DNA of 64,000 nt, from positions 1 to 64,000 of the forward strand of contig JABXIM010000107.1 in NCBI GenBank assembly GCA_013373085.1. Reading direction: 5' to 3'. The notes below the pieces were generated by a model. That model was given only the letters and a program-made list of their open reading frames with translations, had not been told where the DNA came from and ran no database searches. A program made the translations under genes and the position numbers. Within the stretch, counting starts at the first letter, position 1, and each line of letters opens with the position of its first letter. This DNA comes from Oceanospirillaceae bacterium. GTDB taxonomy: Bacteria > Pseudomonadota > Gammaproteobacteria > Pseudomonadales > Balneatricaceae. Shown piece after piece: positions 35,692-44,350 of this stretch.

Positions 35692-37023
35692 ATGCAACCG
35701 CGCGCTGTCGCCCTGTTGCCGATGCTGCTGTTCCTGGCGCTCTTTATCGGTAGCGGCCTCTATTATCAGTCCAGGGACGTCGAATTCGCCTTCTACCAGA
35801 TCTCCGCACCGGTCGCGATCCTGCCGGCCATCGTGCTTGCACTGCTGCTCGGCCGCGGAGCCCTGAACAAGCGTATCGAAACCTTTATCGAAGGCGTCGG
35901 CGACAACACCATCATCACCATGTGCCTGATCTATCTGCTGGCCGGTGCCTTTGCCAGCGTCGCCAAGGCGGTTGGCGGCGTCGATGCCACGGTCAATTTC
36001 GGCCTGAGCGTTATCCCGGAGTCGCTGGTGTTGCCCGGTTTGTTCGTCATCACCGCTTTCGTCGCGACCTCGATGGGGACTTCGATGGGCACCATTGCCG
36101 CCATCGCGCCGGTTGCCGTTGGCCTGGCAGAAGCGACCGACCTGCCGTTGGAATTAACGGTAGGAACCGTAATCGGCGGTGCCATGTTCGGCGACAACCT
36201 GTCGATCATTTCCGACACCACGATCGCCGCCACGCGCTCCCAGGGCTGTGCAATGCGCGACAAGTTCCGCCTCAACCTGATCATTGCACTGCCGGCCGCG
36301 ATCGCTACGCTGGCGCTGCTTTTCGTCCTCGGCGGTAATGGTCAGATCGGCGAACCCGGGGACTACGACCTTCTCAGAGTGCTGCCGTACGTGGCCGTAC
36401 TGGTACTGGCGGTGTCCGGACTCAACGTGATGCTGGTGCTCTTTACCGGGATTTTGCTCGCGGGTGTCGTCGGGCTGGTACAGGTGCCGGACTACAATAT
36501 CGCCCAGCTGTCGAAAGATATTTATGCCGGCTACACCGGCATGCAGGAAATTCTCATCCTGTCACTGCTGATCGGCGGTCTCGGCGCGCTGATGAAACAG
36601 CAGGGCGGGCTCGAATTCCTCTCACGCAGCATCGACCGCCTGACCCGTGGCAGCCGTGAGCGCCGCAGCGGCGAAGCCAGCATCGCGGCATCAGTCGCCC
36701 TGACCAACCTGTGCACCGCCAATAACACCGTGGCGATTATTATCAGCGGCAGCCTGGCGCGGGATATCGCCGGACGTCACAACGTCGACCCGCGGCGCAG
36801 CGCCAGCCTGCTGGATATCTTTTCCTGCGTGGTCCAGGGGATGCTGCCCTACGGGGCCCAGATGCTGCTGGCCGGCTCGATCGCCGCGCTGTCGCCGCTG
36901 GAGTTGATTGGCAGTACCTATTACTGTTGGTTGCTCGGCATCATTGCCGTCATCGCGATCATAACCGGCGTTCCGAAGCTACAGCCGAAATCTGCGCCCG
37001 CCACCGCGACCGGCACTCTTTAA
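35692..37023 (+). CDS. NhaC-type Na+/H+ antiporter family protein
   Basis: A 443-residue inner-membrane transporter of the NhaC superfamily (COG1757), with about eleven hydrophobic segments. Characteristic are TSMGTSMGTIAAIAPVAVGLA (about residues 126-145, second half of a buried repeat), GGAMFGDNLSIISDTTIAATRSQGC (about 162-186) and the late TNLCTANNTVAIIISG. It would exchange Na+ for H+, although relatives exchange amino acids or malate/lactate. The start 35692 is chosen from GGAGAG upstream and the -10 at 35565; an ATG at 35569 would be at the transcript start and adds 41 unlike residues. Confidence 0.88.
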   Translation: MQPRAVALLPMLLFLALFIGSGLYYQSRDVEFAFYQISAPVAILPAIVLALLLGRGALNKRIETFIEGVGDNTIITMCLIYLLAGAFASVAKAVGGVDATVNFGLSVIPESLVLPGLFVITAFVATSMGTSMGTIAAIAPVAVGLAEATDLPLELTVGTVIGGAMFGDNLSIISDTTIAATRSQGCAMRDKFRLNLIIALPAAIATLALLFVLGGNGQIGEPGDYDLLRVLPYVAVLVLAVSGLNVMLVLFTGILLAGVVGLVQVPDYNIAQLSKDIYAGYTGMQEILILSLLIGGLGALMKQQGGLEFLSRSIDRLTRGSRERRSGEASIAASVALTNLCTANNTVAIIISGSLARDIAGRHNVDPRRSASLLDIFSCVVQGMLPYGAQMLLAGSIAALSPLELIGSTYYCWLLGIIAVIAIITGVPKLQPKSAPATATGTL

Positions 37024-37143
37024 TCTGTTCGCCCGGGGGCCGGGCTCCTCTCCTGCGCAGGTCCTATCGACCACCGTAGGAGTCCGGCCTCCAGGCGAAT
37101 GTATGCTCGAGCGTTAAGCGTTGACGAGGATTGTCTTGACGCC

Positions 37144-37731
37144 TCACACCTCGACGTCCTGCTCCCTCACCCAGCGCAACAGCTGCGGATAAAAGGCGAG
37201 AAAGCGCGCCTCCAGCGCATCGTAGTGCTGCATCACCTCGTCACCTGCGCCATAGAGCGCCGTTCGGCGGCTCAGGCGCGCCGCTATCGCGTCCAGCGCC
37301 CGCCCTACGACGTCGACGTCCCGATAGCTGACCAGCCAGTCGTATTCACACATGTGTTGAAAGCGCGTCCTGGCACCGCCAGGCATCAGCTCAGCGTGCC
37401 TGTCCAGATCTCGATAGACTTGCTGCGCAAATACCTCCAGCGGCCGCTCATCGAAAAGCGCCCAGTGGCGGGTCAGGAAATGGTCGAAGACCACGTCGAC
37501 GATGATACCGGCCACACGTCGCCTTTCGGGGCTCATCAGCCTCATCGCCTCCAGTACCTCAGGATGAGCGTCGGTGAAGGCGTCGATACGCCGATGCAGC
37601 CGGATGCCGGCCTCGATTCCGGGGGGCCAGTTGGCGAGTTCGCGGCCGCGCACGAAATCGCCGAGATAATTCCCGGTCAGATCGCTGCCAACGCGCTCGG
37701 CCAGGTGGAAGTGTGCCAGGTAATTCATCAC
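37144..37731 (-). CDS. acpH: Acyl carrier protein phosphodiesterase
   Basis: A 195-residue AcpH-family enzyme that removes the 4'-phosphopantetheine arm from holo-ACP. The family pattern is present: MNYLAHFHLA at the start, GNYLGDFVRG, GIRLHRRIDAFTDAHP and GIIVDVVFDHFL, which give the His/Asp metal ligands of this HD-like fold. E. coli AcpH is 193 residues. Two adjacent ATG codons (37731 and 37728) are possible. The gene converges with the NhaC-type gene and is followed upstream (minus strand) by an ABM-family gene 73 bp away. Confidence 0.9.
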   Translation of the reverse strand: MMNYLAHFHLAERVGSDLTGNYLGDFVRGRELANWPPGIEAGIRLHRRIDAFTDAHPEVLEAMRLMSPERRRVAGIIVDVVFDHFLTRHWALFDERPLEVFAQQVYRDLDRHAELMPGGARTRFQHMCEYDWLVSYRDVDVVGRALDAIAARLSRRTALYGAGDEVMQHYDALEARFLAFYPQLLRWVREQDVEV

Positions 37732-37804
37732 CGGCTACCCGGCACCGGCACTGTATCGGTCATGGCCCCACTGTATCACAGGGATCAGGGTACCGTGGCC
37801 GATA

Positions 37805-38113
37805 TCATTCCTCGCGCGCCGGGCATGAGGTCAGCACGTCTGCGCGCAGCACCTCCTGCTTCTCGATCAGTTCGTTTATTTCGGGCCGGTCGCGCAGGTA
37901 GTGCGGGGTCTCCTTGTGCGCCTGGAGCGCCTCGGGGCTGTCATAGACCTCGTAGAGATAGATGCGGTTATCCCGCTCCCGGTCAGCCAGGACGTCGAAG
38001 GTGTGACACCCCGGCTCGTCGCGCACCGAGGCGCGGGCATTTTCGGCAATCACCTCGAGGTAACGTTCCCGCGCGCCGGGCTTGAGATCGACGCTGATGA
38101 AGATGCAGTACAT
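37805..38113 (-). CDS. ABM-family (YgiN/LsrG-like) monooxygenase-type protein
   Basis: A 102-residue dimeric alpha-beta barrel protein of the antibiotic biosynthesis monooxygenase group. Typical are CIFISVDLKPGARERYLEVIAENARAS, EPGCHTFDVLADRERDNRIYLYEVY and HKETPHYLRD. Members include quinol monooxygenase YgiN and LsrG; none of this reveals a substrate. The start at 38113 follows AGGAGA; an upstream start adds nine residues. It is divergent from the VOC protein gene at 38225, sharing an AT-rich 111-bp promoter zone. Confidence 0.85.
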   Translation of the reverse strand: MYCIFISVDLKPGARERYLEVIAENARASVRDEPGCHTFDVLADRERDNRIYLYEVYDSPEALQAHKETPHYLRDRPEINELIEKQEVLRADVLTSCPAREE

Positions 38114-38224
38114 TGAGTCTCCTGCTGTATCTGTTAACAATATGTATTGTATTTGTATACACTTATAAAGTACCTTTAGCTACAACCCTTTGACAAGATC
38201 GCCCTGCCAAAACGGAGGAATCGC
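38114..38224. promoter_or_regulatory. Divergent AT-rich promoter zone of the ABM and VOC genes
   Basis: The zone contains TTAACA (38134-38139) with TACACT (38158-38163) at 18-base spacing, TTATAAAG (38163-38170) and a run of TGTATTGTATTTGTATAC (38143-38160) with internal repeats that resemble an operator. It is plausible as a shared control point for the monooxygenase-type gene and the C1 island, but no regulator can be assigned to it. Confidence 0.4.
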
Positions 38225-38656
38225 ATGAGTCAGCGCCCCGGTGCCCTCAACGGCATGCGCCATATCGCCTTCAGCGTACCCAACCTCGAAGAAACCGAAC
38301 ACTTCTACGTCGAACTGCTCGGCATGGAGGTCTTGCACCGTCCGCACGCAGACCTGGTCTACCTGACCCTCGGCAACGACAACCTGTCGCTGAGCCGGGC
38401 CGGCGCCGATGAACCCGCCACGGGGCCGCAGCGCATGGATCATTTCGGCTTTATCTGTGACCGCTCCGAGGATGTTGACGCCTGGTGCGCCTATCTCGAG
38501 GCCAGGGGTGTCGAGATCCTCAGCCGTCCTCACGACCATAAGAACGATCCGGGCGTGCGCAGCTTCTACTGTCTGGATCCGGCCGGTAATGCCGTGCAAC
38601 CGCTCTACCACCCGGCCGTATCGGGGCAGCGGTTCGAAAACAAAGCTGAAAGCTAA
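38225..38656 (+). CDS. VOC (glyoxalase/dioxygenase fold) family protein
   Basis: A 143-residue vicinal-oxygen-chelate protein: two beta-alpha-beta-beta-beta units, the first starting MRHIAFSVPNLEETEHFYVELLGMEV, the second at MDHFGFICDRSEDVDAWCAYL. Candidate metal ligands are His13 (MRHIAF), His in MDHFGF (about 77) and a late Glu/His. It could be a lyase, isomerase or dioxygenase; the substrate is unknown. Strong GGAGGA before the ATG. It opens the C1 island and is transcribed in the same direction as the methyltransferase gene, 160 bp apart with a hairpin between. Confidence 0.85.
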   Translation: MSQRPGALNGMRHIAFSVPNLEETEHFYVELLGMEVLHRPHADLVYLTLGNDNLSLSRAGADEPATGPQRMDHFGFICDRSEDVDAWCAYLEARGVEILSRPHDHKNDPGVRSFYCLDPAGNAVQPLYHPAVSGQRFENKAES

Positions 38657-38672
38657 CCGCCTCCAGACACCC

Positions 38673-38726
38673 GCGGCAAGCGGTCAGTATCTTGACCACC
38701 CGTTACCGCTTGCCGCTTGCCGCTTT
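38673..38726 (+). terminator. Perfect 12-bp stem-loop with T-run after the VOC gene
   Basis: GCGGCAAGCGGT (38673-38684) and ACCGCTTGCCGC (38705-38716) pair perfectly around 20 bases. TTGCCGC and TTTT (38723-38726) follow. It begins 16 bp after the stop. Loop length is long for a classical terminator, so partial read-through to the next gene is likely. Confidence 0.5.
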
Positions 38727-38816
38727 TGGACCATAGTCTGTCGTACAGCTGCCGGTTTCACCCGCAAATCCCAACCACATTTAAAGCCATCACCACCCGA
38801 CAAAAGGGAGAACGTG

Positions 38817-40178
38817 ATGGCCATTCAACTCGAACACGCACTGAAGGATTTTCCGCAACAGCGCGCCGGTTCGGCTCGTCAGCCCATCGGCATCGACCAG
38901 TCCGACCGCCACGTGCCGATCAACCTGCGGCAATCGGGTCCCACCCCGGTCGAGATGCTCATCTCTACCCGCGTGAGAAAATCGCCATACTGGCATCTGG
39001 CCTACGAGGCCGGCTGCTGGCGCGCGACTGTTTACAACCGCATGTACCACCCGCGGGGTTATGTACGCCCCGAGGACGGCGGCGCCATGGTGGAATACCA
39101 GTCGCTGGTCAATGACGTCACCCTCTGGAACGTGGCCGTGGAGAGACAGATCCAGGTCAAGGGACCGGACGCCGAAGCTTTCGTCAACTATGTGATCACC
39201 CGAGACGCCAGCAAAATCGCACCGATGCACGGCAAGTACGTCATTCTCTGCAATGAGGACGGCGGCATTCTCAATGACCCTGTGCTGCTTCGCCTGGCCG
39301 ATGACGAGTTCTGGTTCTCTGTATCCGACAGCGACCTGGAGCTCTGGCTGCGCGGTGTCAATCTGGGCCTCGGCTACAACGTCAGCATCGCCGAAATCGA
39401 CGTGGCACCGGTGCAGATTCAGGGCCCCAGATCCGAGGCGCTGATGGTGGACCTGTTTGGCGACGCGGTACGCGAGATCCCCTACTACGGGCTGATGCGT
39501 GGCACGGTGGCGGACCGGGAGGTCATAGTCTCCCAGACCGGTTTCACCGGCGAAAAGGGTTACGAAATCTACCTCTATGACGCTACCCGCTATGCCGAGG
39601 ATCTCTGGTATGCCGTGCTCAAGGCCGGTGAAAAGCATAACCTTCGTGTGATCGCACCCGCACACCACCGGCGTATCGCCGCCGGCATTCTCTCCTGGGG
39701 CCAGGATGTCGATCAGGAAACGCTGCCGTTCCAGTGCAATCTCGCCTATCAGGTGCCGCGAAACAAAGCGGCGGACTATATAGGCAAGCAGAAACTGGAA
39801 GACGTTCGCCGTCAGGTAGAAGCTGGCACGCCGCCATTTCAGCTCACGATGGTGGGGCTGCAGTTCGGCGGCGCGGCGATCACCGACTATGCCAATGATT
39901 TCTGGCTGGTGGCTGATCCCGAAAACGGCGAGGCATTGGGCTATGTCACCTCACCCTGGTATTCACCGGAGCTCGAGACCAATATCGCCCTGGCCTATGT
40001 TCCCTGGAGGATGCGCGATATCGGCACTGCCCTGAAAGTCCGGCTGCCCGTCGAATACGCCGCCGCGGATGGCGCCACGGAAGTGGATGCGACCGTGGTC
40101 GAAGTTCCCTTCCGCCCCTCGGTCAATCCCAATGCCCGCGAACGGGCCCGCGCCAAGGGCATCGACTTCGCGGACTGA
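38817..40178 (+). CDS. Tetrahydrofolate-dependent demethylase-like protein (GcvT superfamily, DmdA/LigM type)
   Basis: A 453-residue aminomethyltransferase-fold protein. The middle reads like DMSP demethylase DmdA: VNYVITRDASK, CNEDGGILNDPVLLRLADDEFWFSVSDSD, LWLRGVNLGLGYNV, then VQIQGPRSEALM and SQTGFTGEKGYEIYLYD. Such enzymes move a methyl group from a methylated substrate to tetrahydrofolate. It is longer than DmdA (about 365-370) and near LigM/DesA size (about 470), with an N-terminal extension of about 45 residues. The downstream order, methylene-THF reductase then formate-THF ligase, parallels ligM-metF-ligH of Sphingobium SYK-6. Substrate unknown: DMSP, betaine-like or methoxy compounds are all possible. 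Start 38817 follows AAGGGAG. Confidence 0.8.
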   Translation: MAIQLEHALKDFPQQRAGSARQPIGIDQSDRHVPINLRQSGPTPVEMLISTRVRKSPYWHLAYEAGCWRATVYNRMYHPRGYVRPEDGGAMVEYQSLVNDVTLWNVAVERQIQVKGPDAEAFVNYVITRDASKIAPMHGKYVILCNEDGGILNDPVLLRLADDEFWFSVSDSDLELWLRGVNLGLGYNVSIAEIDVAPVQIQGPRSEALMVDLFGDAVREIPYYGLMRGTVADREVIVSQTGFTGEKGYEIYLYDATRYAEDLWYAVLKAGEKHNLRVIAPAHHRRIAAGILSWGQDVDQETLPFQCNLAYQVPRNKAADYIGKQKLEDVRRQVEAGTPPFQLTMVGLQFGGAAITDYANDFWLVADPENGEALGYVTSPWYSPELETNIALAYVPWRMRDIGTALKVRLPVEYAAADGATEVDATVVEVPFRPSVNPNARERARAKGIDFAD

Positions 40179-40198
40179 CGTAACCGGGTGAAAAAGCC

Positions 40199-41119
40199 AT
40201 GAAACTGATGAAGCAATCGGGACAACAGCCGGGGCTCGACGAAACCGCAGCCGTCGTCCGCAAACTGGCGCGCACCGCTTCGGTCGAAGTCTCGCCCGAT
40301 CGCATTCTGGGGTCCCAGACCCCGAAGGTGGCGGAACTGCTGCCGGCCGGTACGGCCGTTTATCTGCCCTGCCTGCCGCAGACCCGTTTCGAGGATATCC
40401 TGGCGGCCTGCCAACAATTACTTGCCGCGGACTTGCAGCCGGTACCCCATCTGGCGGCCCGCCGGTTGAAGAACCGCGCCGAACTTCAGCAGCGGCTTTC
40501 ACGCCTGTACGAAACCGGAACCCGGCAGCTCATGCTGATTGCCGGCGATGTCGATCAGCCCGCGGGCCCCTTCCGGGACACCCTGGACCTGTTGCAATGC
40601 GGGCTCCTGGCCGATCAAGGGTTCCATCGGCTCGGCATCGCCGGCCATCCCAATGGCCACCCCAAAGTGAATGAAAAAGCGCTGACACATGCTCTGGAAA
40701 CCAAGCGGGAGTATGCGCGCAGCACCGGCGCCCGGCTTTGGGTGGTGACCCAGTTCGCCTTCGAAGCGACGCGCTATACGGACTGGGTGGCCCGATTTGA
40801 TGACAGCACACTGCCGCTGCCGGTGTATTGCGGCCTGCCGGGCCCCACGCGCATCCGCACACTGCTGGCGTACGCCGCTCATTGCGGCGTGGGCGTTTCG
40901 GCCCGCCTGCTCAGGCGAACGCCCGGTGCCGCCCGGCTGCTGCGCGCCTGGACCCCAGACGGCGTGGTCGAGGCGCTGGCGCAGCATTGCAGGGCGCATC
41001 CCAGCACGCATCTGGCGGGCATCCACCTGTTCACCTTTGGCGGGTTGGAGACGACCGCTCAGTGGTTGCATCGCCTGCGGGACGATCCGCAGCAACAGAG
41101 TTCGCAGGTATCGACATGA
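40199..41119 (+). CDS. Methylenetetrahydrofolate reductase-like protein
   Basis: A 306-residue TIM-barrel MTHFR-family protein. The MetF landmarks are recognisable though diverged: PHLAARRL (for PHLTCR), LMLIAGDVDQPAGPF (for LALRGD.P), GIAGHPNGHP (for G.AGYPEGHP) and TQFAFE (for TQFFFD), with GLPGP.RIRTLLAYAAHCGV at the C-terminal side. It would interconvert 5-methyl- and 5,10-methylene-tetrahydrofolate; next to a demethylase it would run in the oxidative direction. It is not the housekeeping MetF by its divergence and by context. It begins 20 bp after the demethylase-like gene and is followed by fhs after 61 bp, so one operon is likely. Confidence 0.85.
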   Translation: MKLMKQSGQQPGLDETAAVVRKLARTASVEVSPDRILGSQTPKVAELLPAGTAVYLPCLPQTRFEDILAACQQLLAADLQPVPHLAARRLKNRAELQQRLSRLYETGTRQLMLIAGDVDQPAGPFRDTLDLLQCGLLADQGFHRLGIAGHPNGHPKVNEKALTHALETKREYARSTGARLWVVTQFAFEATRYTDWVARFDDSTLPLPVYCGLPGPTRIRTLLAYAAHCGVGVSARLLRRTPGAARLLRAWTPDGVVEALAQHCRAHPSTHLAGIHLFTFGGLETTAQWLHRLRDDPQQQSSQVST

Positions 41120-41180
41120 AAGGTCCTGACACTCGAGACAGGGTGCAACAGGCGCCTCCCGGGTCAAGGGGGACACTGCC

Positions 41181-42917
41181 GTGAGCATGCAGCCAAACAA
41201 ACCGCAAATCCTTGCAGTCACAGAGAATCCACTGCCACCACCGGGCAGCCCCGACATCGACATTGCCCGGGCGGTACAGCCCCAGTCGATACTGTTGCTG
41301 GCGCAGCAGCACTGGGATCTGAACGCCGACAGCCTGATTCCGTTCGGCCACTACAAGGCCAAACTTGATCTCGACCACTGTCGTTGGCAGACGAATGGCA
41401 GGCGGGGCAAGCTGGTGCTGGTGACCGCCATTTCGCCAACCCCCGCGGGCGAAGGCAAAACGACTACCAGCATCGGGCTCAACGACGGCCTCAACCGGCT
41501 TGGCGTTCGCTCGTCGGTCTGCCTGCGCGAACCTTCGCTGGGCCCCTGCTTCGGCATGAAGGGTGGCGCCACCGGTGGCGGCCGCGCCCAGGTGATTCCG
41601 ATGGAAGACATCAACCTTCACTTCAATGGCGACTTTCACGCTGTCACAGCGGCCCATAACCTGCTTGCCTCGCTGATCGACAATCACATTCACTGGGACA
41701 ACGAGACCGACCTGGATCCACACCGGATCAGCTGGCGACGCGTGATGGACCTCAACGACCGCACGCTGCGCCACACTCTGACGGGGCTGGGGGGACCCGC
41801 GCACGGCACGCCTCGGGAATCCGGGTTCGACATCACGGTAGCCTCGGAGATCATGGCCATTCTGTGTCTGGCGGAAGATCTGGGGGACCTGCGTCGACGA
41901 CTGGGCCAGGTCCTCGTTGGCTGGCGACGGGACGGATCGCCGGTCAGCGTGCGGGATCTGAGCGCCGATGGCGCCATGACGGTACTGCTGAAAGATGCCT
42001 TTCAACCCAACCTGGTACAAAGCCTGGAGCACAACCCGGTATTCGTGCACGGTGGGCCCTTCGCCAACATCGCCCATGGCTGCAATTCGGTCATCGCCAC
42101 CCGTACCGCCCTGGCGCTCAACGATGTGGTGGTGACCGAGGCCGGTTTCGGAGCCGACCTCGGCGCGGAAAAATTTATCAACATCAAGGGCCGACAGACC
42201 GGACTGCGTCCGGACGCCGTGGTGCTGGTGTGCACGGTTCGTGCCCTCAAGATGCATGGTGGCCTCACCGCCGACCAGCTGAAGCATTCCGATATGCCGG
42301 CGCTACGGGCCGGTAGCGCAAACCTCGAGCGCCACATCCACAATTTGCGCCAGTTCGGCTTCGAACCCATCGTCTGCATCAATCGTTTCCCCGGTGACCG
42401 CAATCAGGAACTGGCATTGCTGCAGCGTTTAGGCGCACAGTGGGACGTCACAATGGTTACGGCCGAACACTGGTCGAAGGGCGGCGATGGCGCTACTGAA
42501 CTGGCCCGGGCGGTGCTAGACCGGCTTGCCGGCGAGGCACCCGAGGTGCAGTTGCTCTATCCTGACGAGATGCCACTGACGGATAAAATTCACTCCCTGG
42601 CTACCCGTCTTTACGGGGCAACCGACCTGGACGTTACGCCGCAGGCGCTCAGACAGCTGGAAGAATACGAGCAGCTCGGCTTCGGGCACCTGCCGGTCTG
42701 CATCGCCAAGACCCAATACAGTTTTTCCGCCGACCCGAAGCTGCTGGGCGCCCCCCAGGGACACAGGCTCCCCGTGCGCGAAGCCCGACTCTGTGCCGGA
42801 GCCGGTTTCGTGGTTGTTATCTGCGGCGACATCATGACTATGCCGGGTCTGCCTCGCCGGCCGGCGGCACTGGATATCGGGCTGGACGGTGAAGGTCGGA
42901 TAATCGGTCTTTCCTGA
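41181..42917 (+). CDS. fhs: Formate-tetrahydrofolate ligase
   Basis: A 578-residue formyl-THF synthetase. The P-loop [14 protein letters not shown] (about residues 91-104), [28 protein letters not shown] and [11 protein letters not shown] are full-strength family motifs, and length fits (about 555-580). In this setting, run in reverse, it converts 10-formyl-THF to formate with ATP synthesis, completing oxidation of the methyl group; forward, it would capture formate. The GTG start at 41181 is followed two codons later by ATG (41187); AAGGGGGA lies upstream. The 3' end faces the regulator gene 40 bp away. Confidence 0.95.
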   Translation: MSMQPNKPQILAVTENPLPPPGSPDIDIARAVQPQSILLLAQQHWDLNADSLIPFGHYKAKLDLDHCRWQTNGRRGKLVLVTAISPTPAGEGKTTTSIGLNDGLNRLGVRSSVCLREPSLGPCFGMKGGATGGGRAQVIPMEDINLHFNGDFHAVTAAHNLLASLIDNHIHWDNETDLDPHRISWRRVMDLNDRTLRHTLTGLGGPAHGTPRESGFDITVASEIMAILCLAEDLGDLRRRLGQVLVGWRRDGSPVSVRDLSADGAMTVLLKDAFQPNLVQSLEHNPVFVHGGPFANIAHGCNSVIATRTALALNDVVVTEAGFGADLGAEKFINIKGRQTGLRPDAVVLVCTVRALKMHGGLTADQLKHSDMPALRAGSANLERHIHNLRQFGFEPIVCINRFPGDRNQELALLQRLGAQWDVTMVTAEHWSKGGDGATELARAVLDRLAGEAPEVQLLYPDEMPLTDKIHSLATRLYGATDLDVTPQALRQLEEYEQLGFGHLPVCIAKTQYSFSADPKLLGAPQGHRLPVREARLCAGAGFVVVICGDIMTMPGLPRRPAALDIGLDGEGRIIGLS

Positions 42918-42957
42918 ATGCAGGGCGCCCCGTGCAAATCCCGCTTTCTATCGCCGG

Positions 42958-44058
42958 TCAACCGGATGAGATGCCGAACACGCCATAGGTCGGTTCGACC
43001 CGCGCCTTGAGAAGCGCATGGCGAGAAGCGGAAGACGCCCTCTCCAACGGCACAATCAGGGGCTCGACAGAACAGGGGGTATCGGCCGTCATAAGCCTTT
43101 CGGATCTCGGCGCGATACCCATGTACTTGCGATAGCAGCGGCTGAAATGAGTGGCGGAAACAAAACCACACATCGACGCGATCTCCACTATCGGGCAGGA
43201 GGTCTGTTTCAGCAGCCGCCGGGCCCGGTCCAGACGCAGCTTCAGATAGTAACGCGAGGGACTGCATTCAAGGTGCTTCAGGAACAACCGTTCCAGCTTC
43301 CGCCTCGACACCCCGGCAAACTGTGCCAGCTCCTGCAGTTCGATCGGTTCCTCGATGTTGGCCTCCATGAGCTGGGTTATCTCGAAAAGCTTGGGCTGGG
43401 CCGCCACCAGTTGCTGGCACAGGGATATGGGCTGCTGCTCCGTATCCTCCCGCAACCGGTCGCAGACAAACATGTCTGACACGGCAGCCGCCAGCGCCTT
43501 GCCGTGCCTGCCGGCCAGGAAACGCAACATCATATGCAGGGGGACGCCGCCACCTGTACAGGTCATCCTGTCGCGGTCCACTGTATAGAGCCGGTTATTG
43601 CAGTGGACCCTGGGAAACCCTGCGCGCAAGGCAGCCAGGCACTCCCAGTGGGCACTGCAGCCATAGCCGTCCAGCAGGCCGGCGCTGGCAAGCACATAGG
43701 CGCCGGTACAGACAGCGCCCATCACCACCTTGCGGCGCGCCATGGCTTTCAGCCAGGACACTTCGCGGCGCGAGTAGCTGTGGATTACATCCACCCCCGC
43801 CACCACGATGACCAGGTCAAGACATTGCTGGTCGGAAATGGCCGCGTCCGGAAGCATCCTGATGCCGTCACTGGCGCGGGCTGGTTGACCATCGACGGAG
43901 AGCAGCTGCCAGCTATAGAGTTCGGAGCCCGCCATCTGGTTGGCCATGCGCAGCGGTTCAATTGCGTTTGCCAGGGCAATAAGGGTGAAATTGTCGACTA
44001 GCAGGAAGCCGACGCGATAGGGCTGTAATTTGCCCCCGCTGCCAGAGAGTTCGGTCAT
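42958..44058 (-). CDS. GbdR/GlxA-type AraC family transcription regulator
   Basis: A 366-residue regulator with an N-terminal DJ-1/PfpI-like (class I glutamine amidotransferase-like) ligand domain (about 12-190, GAVCTGAYVLASAGLLDGY) and a C-terminal AraC double helix-turn-helix (about 235-330; GVSRRKLERLFLKHL, and PIVEIASMCGFVSATHFSRCYRKYMG). Glycine-betaine regulator GbdR, carnitine regulator CdhR and ArgR of Pseudomonas share this layout. Strong GAGGAGG before the ATG. It converges on fhs, so it does not share a promoter with the C1 genes, but it is the obvious candidate to control them. Ligand inference to a quaternary amine is weak. Confidence 0.88.
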   Translation of the reverse strand: MTELSGSGGKLQPYRVGFLLVDNFTLIALANAIEPLRMANQMAGSELYSWQLLSVDGQPARASDGIRMLPDAAISDQQCLDLVIVVAGVDVIHSYSRREVSWLKAMARRKVVMGAVCTGAYVLASAGLLDGYGCSAHWECLAALRAGFPRVHCNNRLYTVDRDRMTCTGGGVPLHMMLRFLAGRHGKALAAAVSDMFVCDRLREDTEQQPISLCQQLVAAQPKLFEITQLMEANIEEPIELQELAQFAGVSRRKLERLFLKHLECSPSRYYLKLRLDRARRLLKQTSCPIVEIASMCGFVSATHFSRCYRKYMGIAPRSERLMTADTPCSVEPLIVPLERASSASRHALLKARVEPTYGVFGISSG

Positions 44059-44318
44059 TACGCCCTCCTCGTCTCTCCGGTGCTGCAGCGCCTTTGCGGC
44101 ACCTGTCTCCGATTATAGAACCCGCCCCTCCCACAAGCTATCCAATAGCGACACGAATCAGCACCGACCTGCCTGAAAACGTCAGCGGTTATCGATGCTT
44201 CGTTGGACGCATAACCTCGACAGAGTGCTGGAACCATCCTGCGCTGCCAGTTCGGCACCGCAAGCGCCCGAGTCGTTGACGGGTTACGCCGTCTTCCCGT
44301 TATAGCGCGGTTAACCCG

Positions 44319-44344
44319 AAAAAATGCCCGCAAGATGCGGGCAT
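44319..44344 (-). terminator. Rho-independent terminator of rhlE
   Basis: Read on the minus strand, ATGCCCGC (44344-44337), a 5-base loop and GCGGGCAT (44331-44324) are followed by a run of six T (44324-44319). It lies 6 bp after the rhlE stop. A clear intrinsic terminator. Confidence 0.85.
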
Positions 44345-44350
44345 GGTCGA

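Noticed and set aside
41031-42287. 418-codon minus-strand frame opposite fhs
   Set aside because: Antisense to formate-THF ligase, which has all family motifs.
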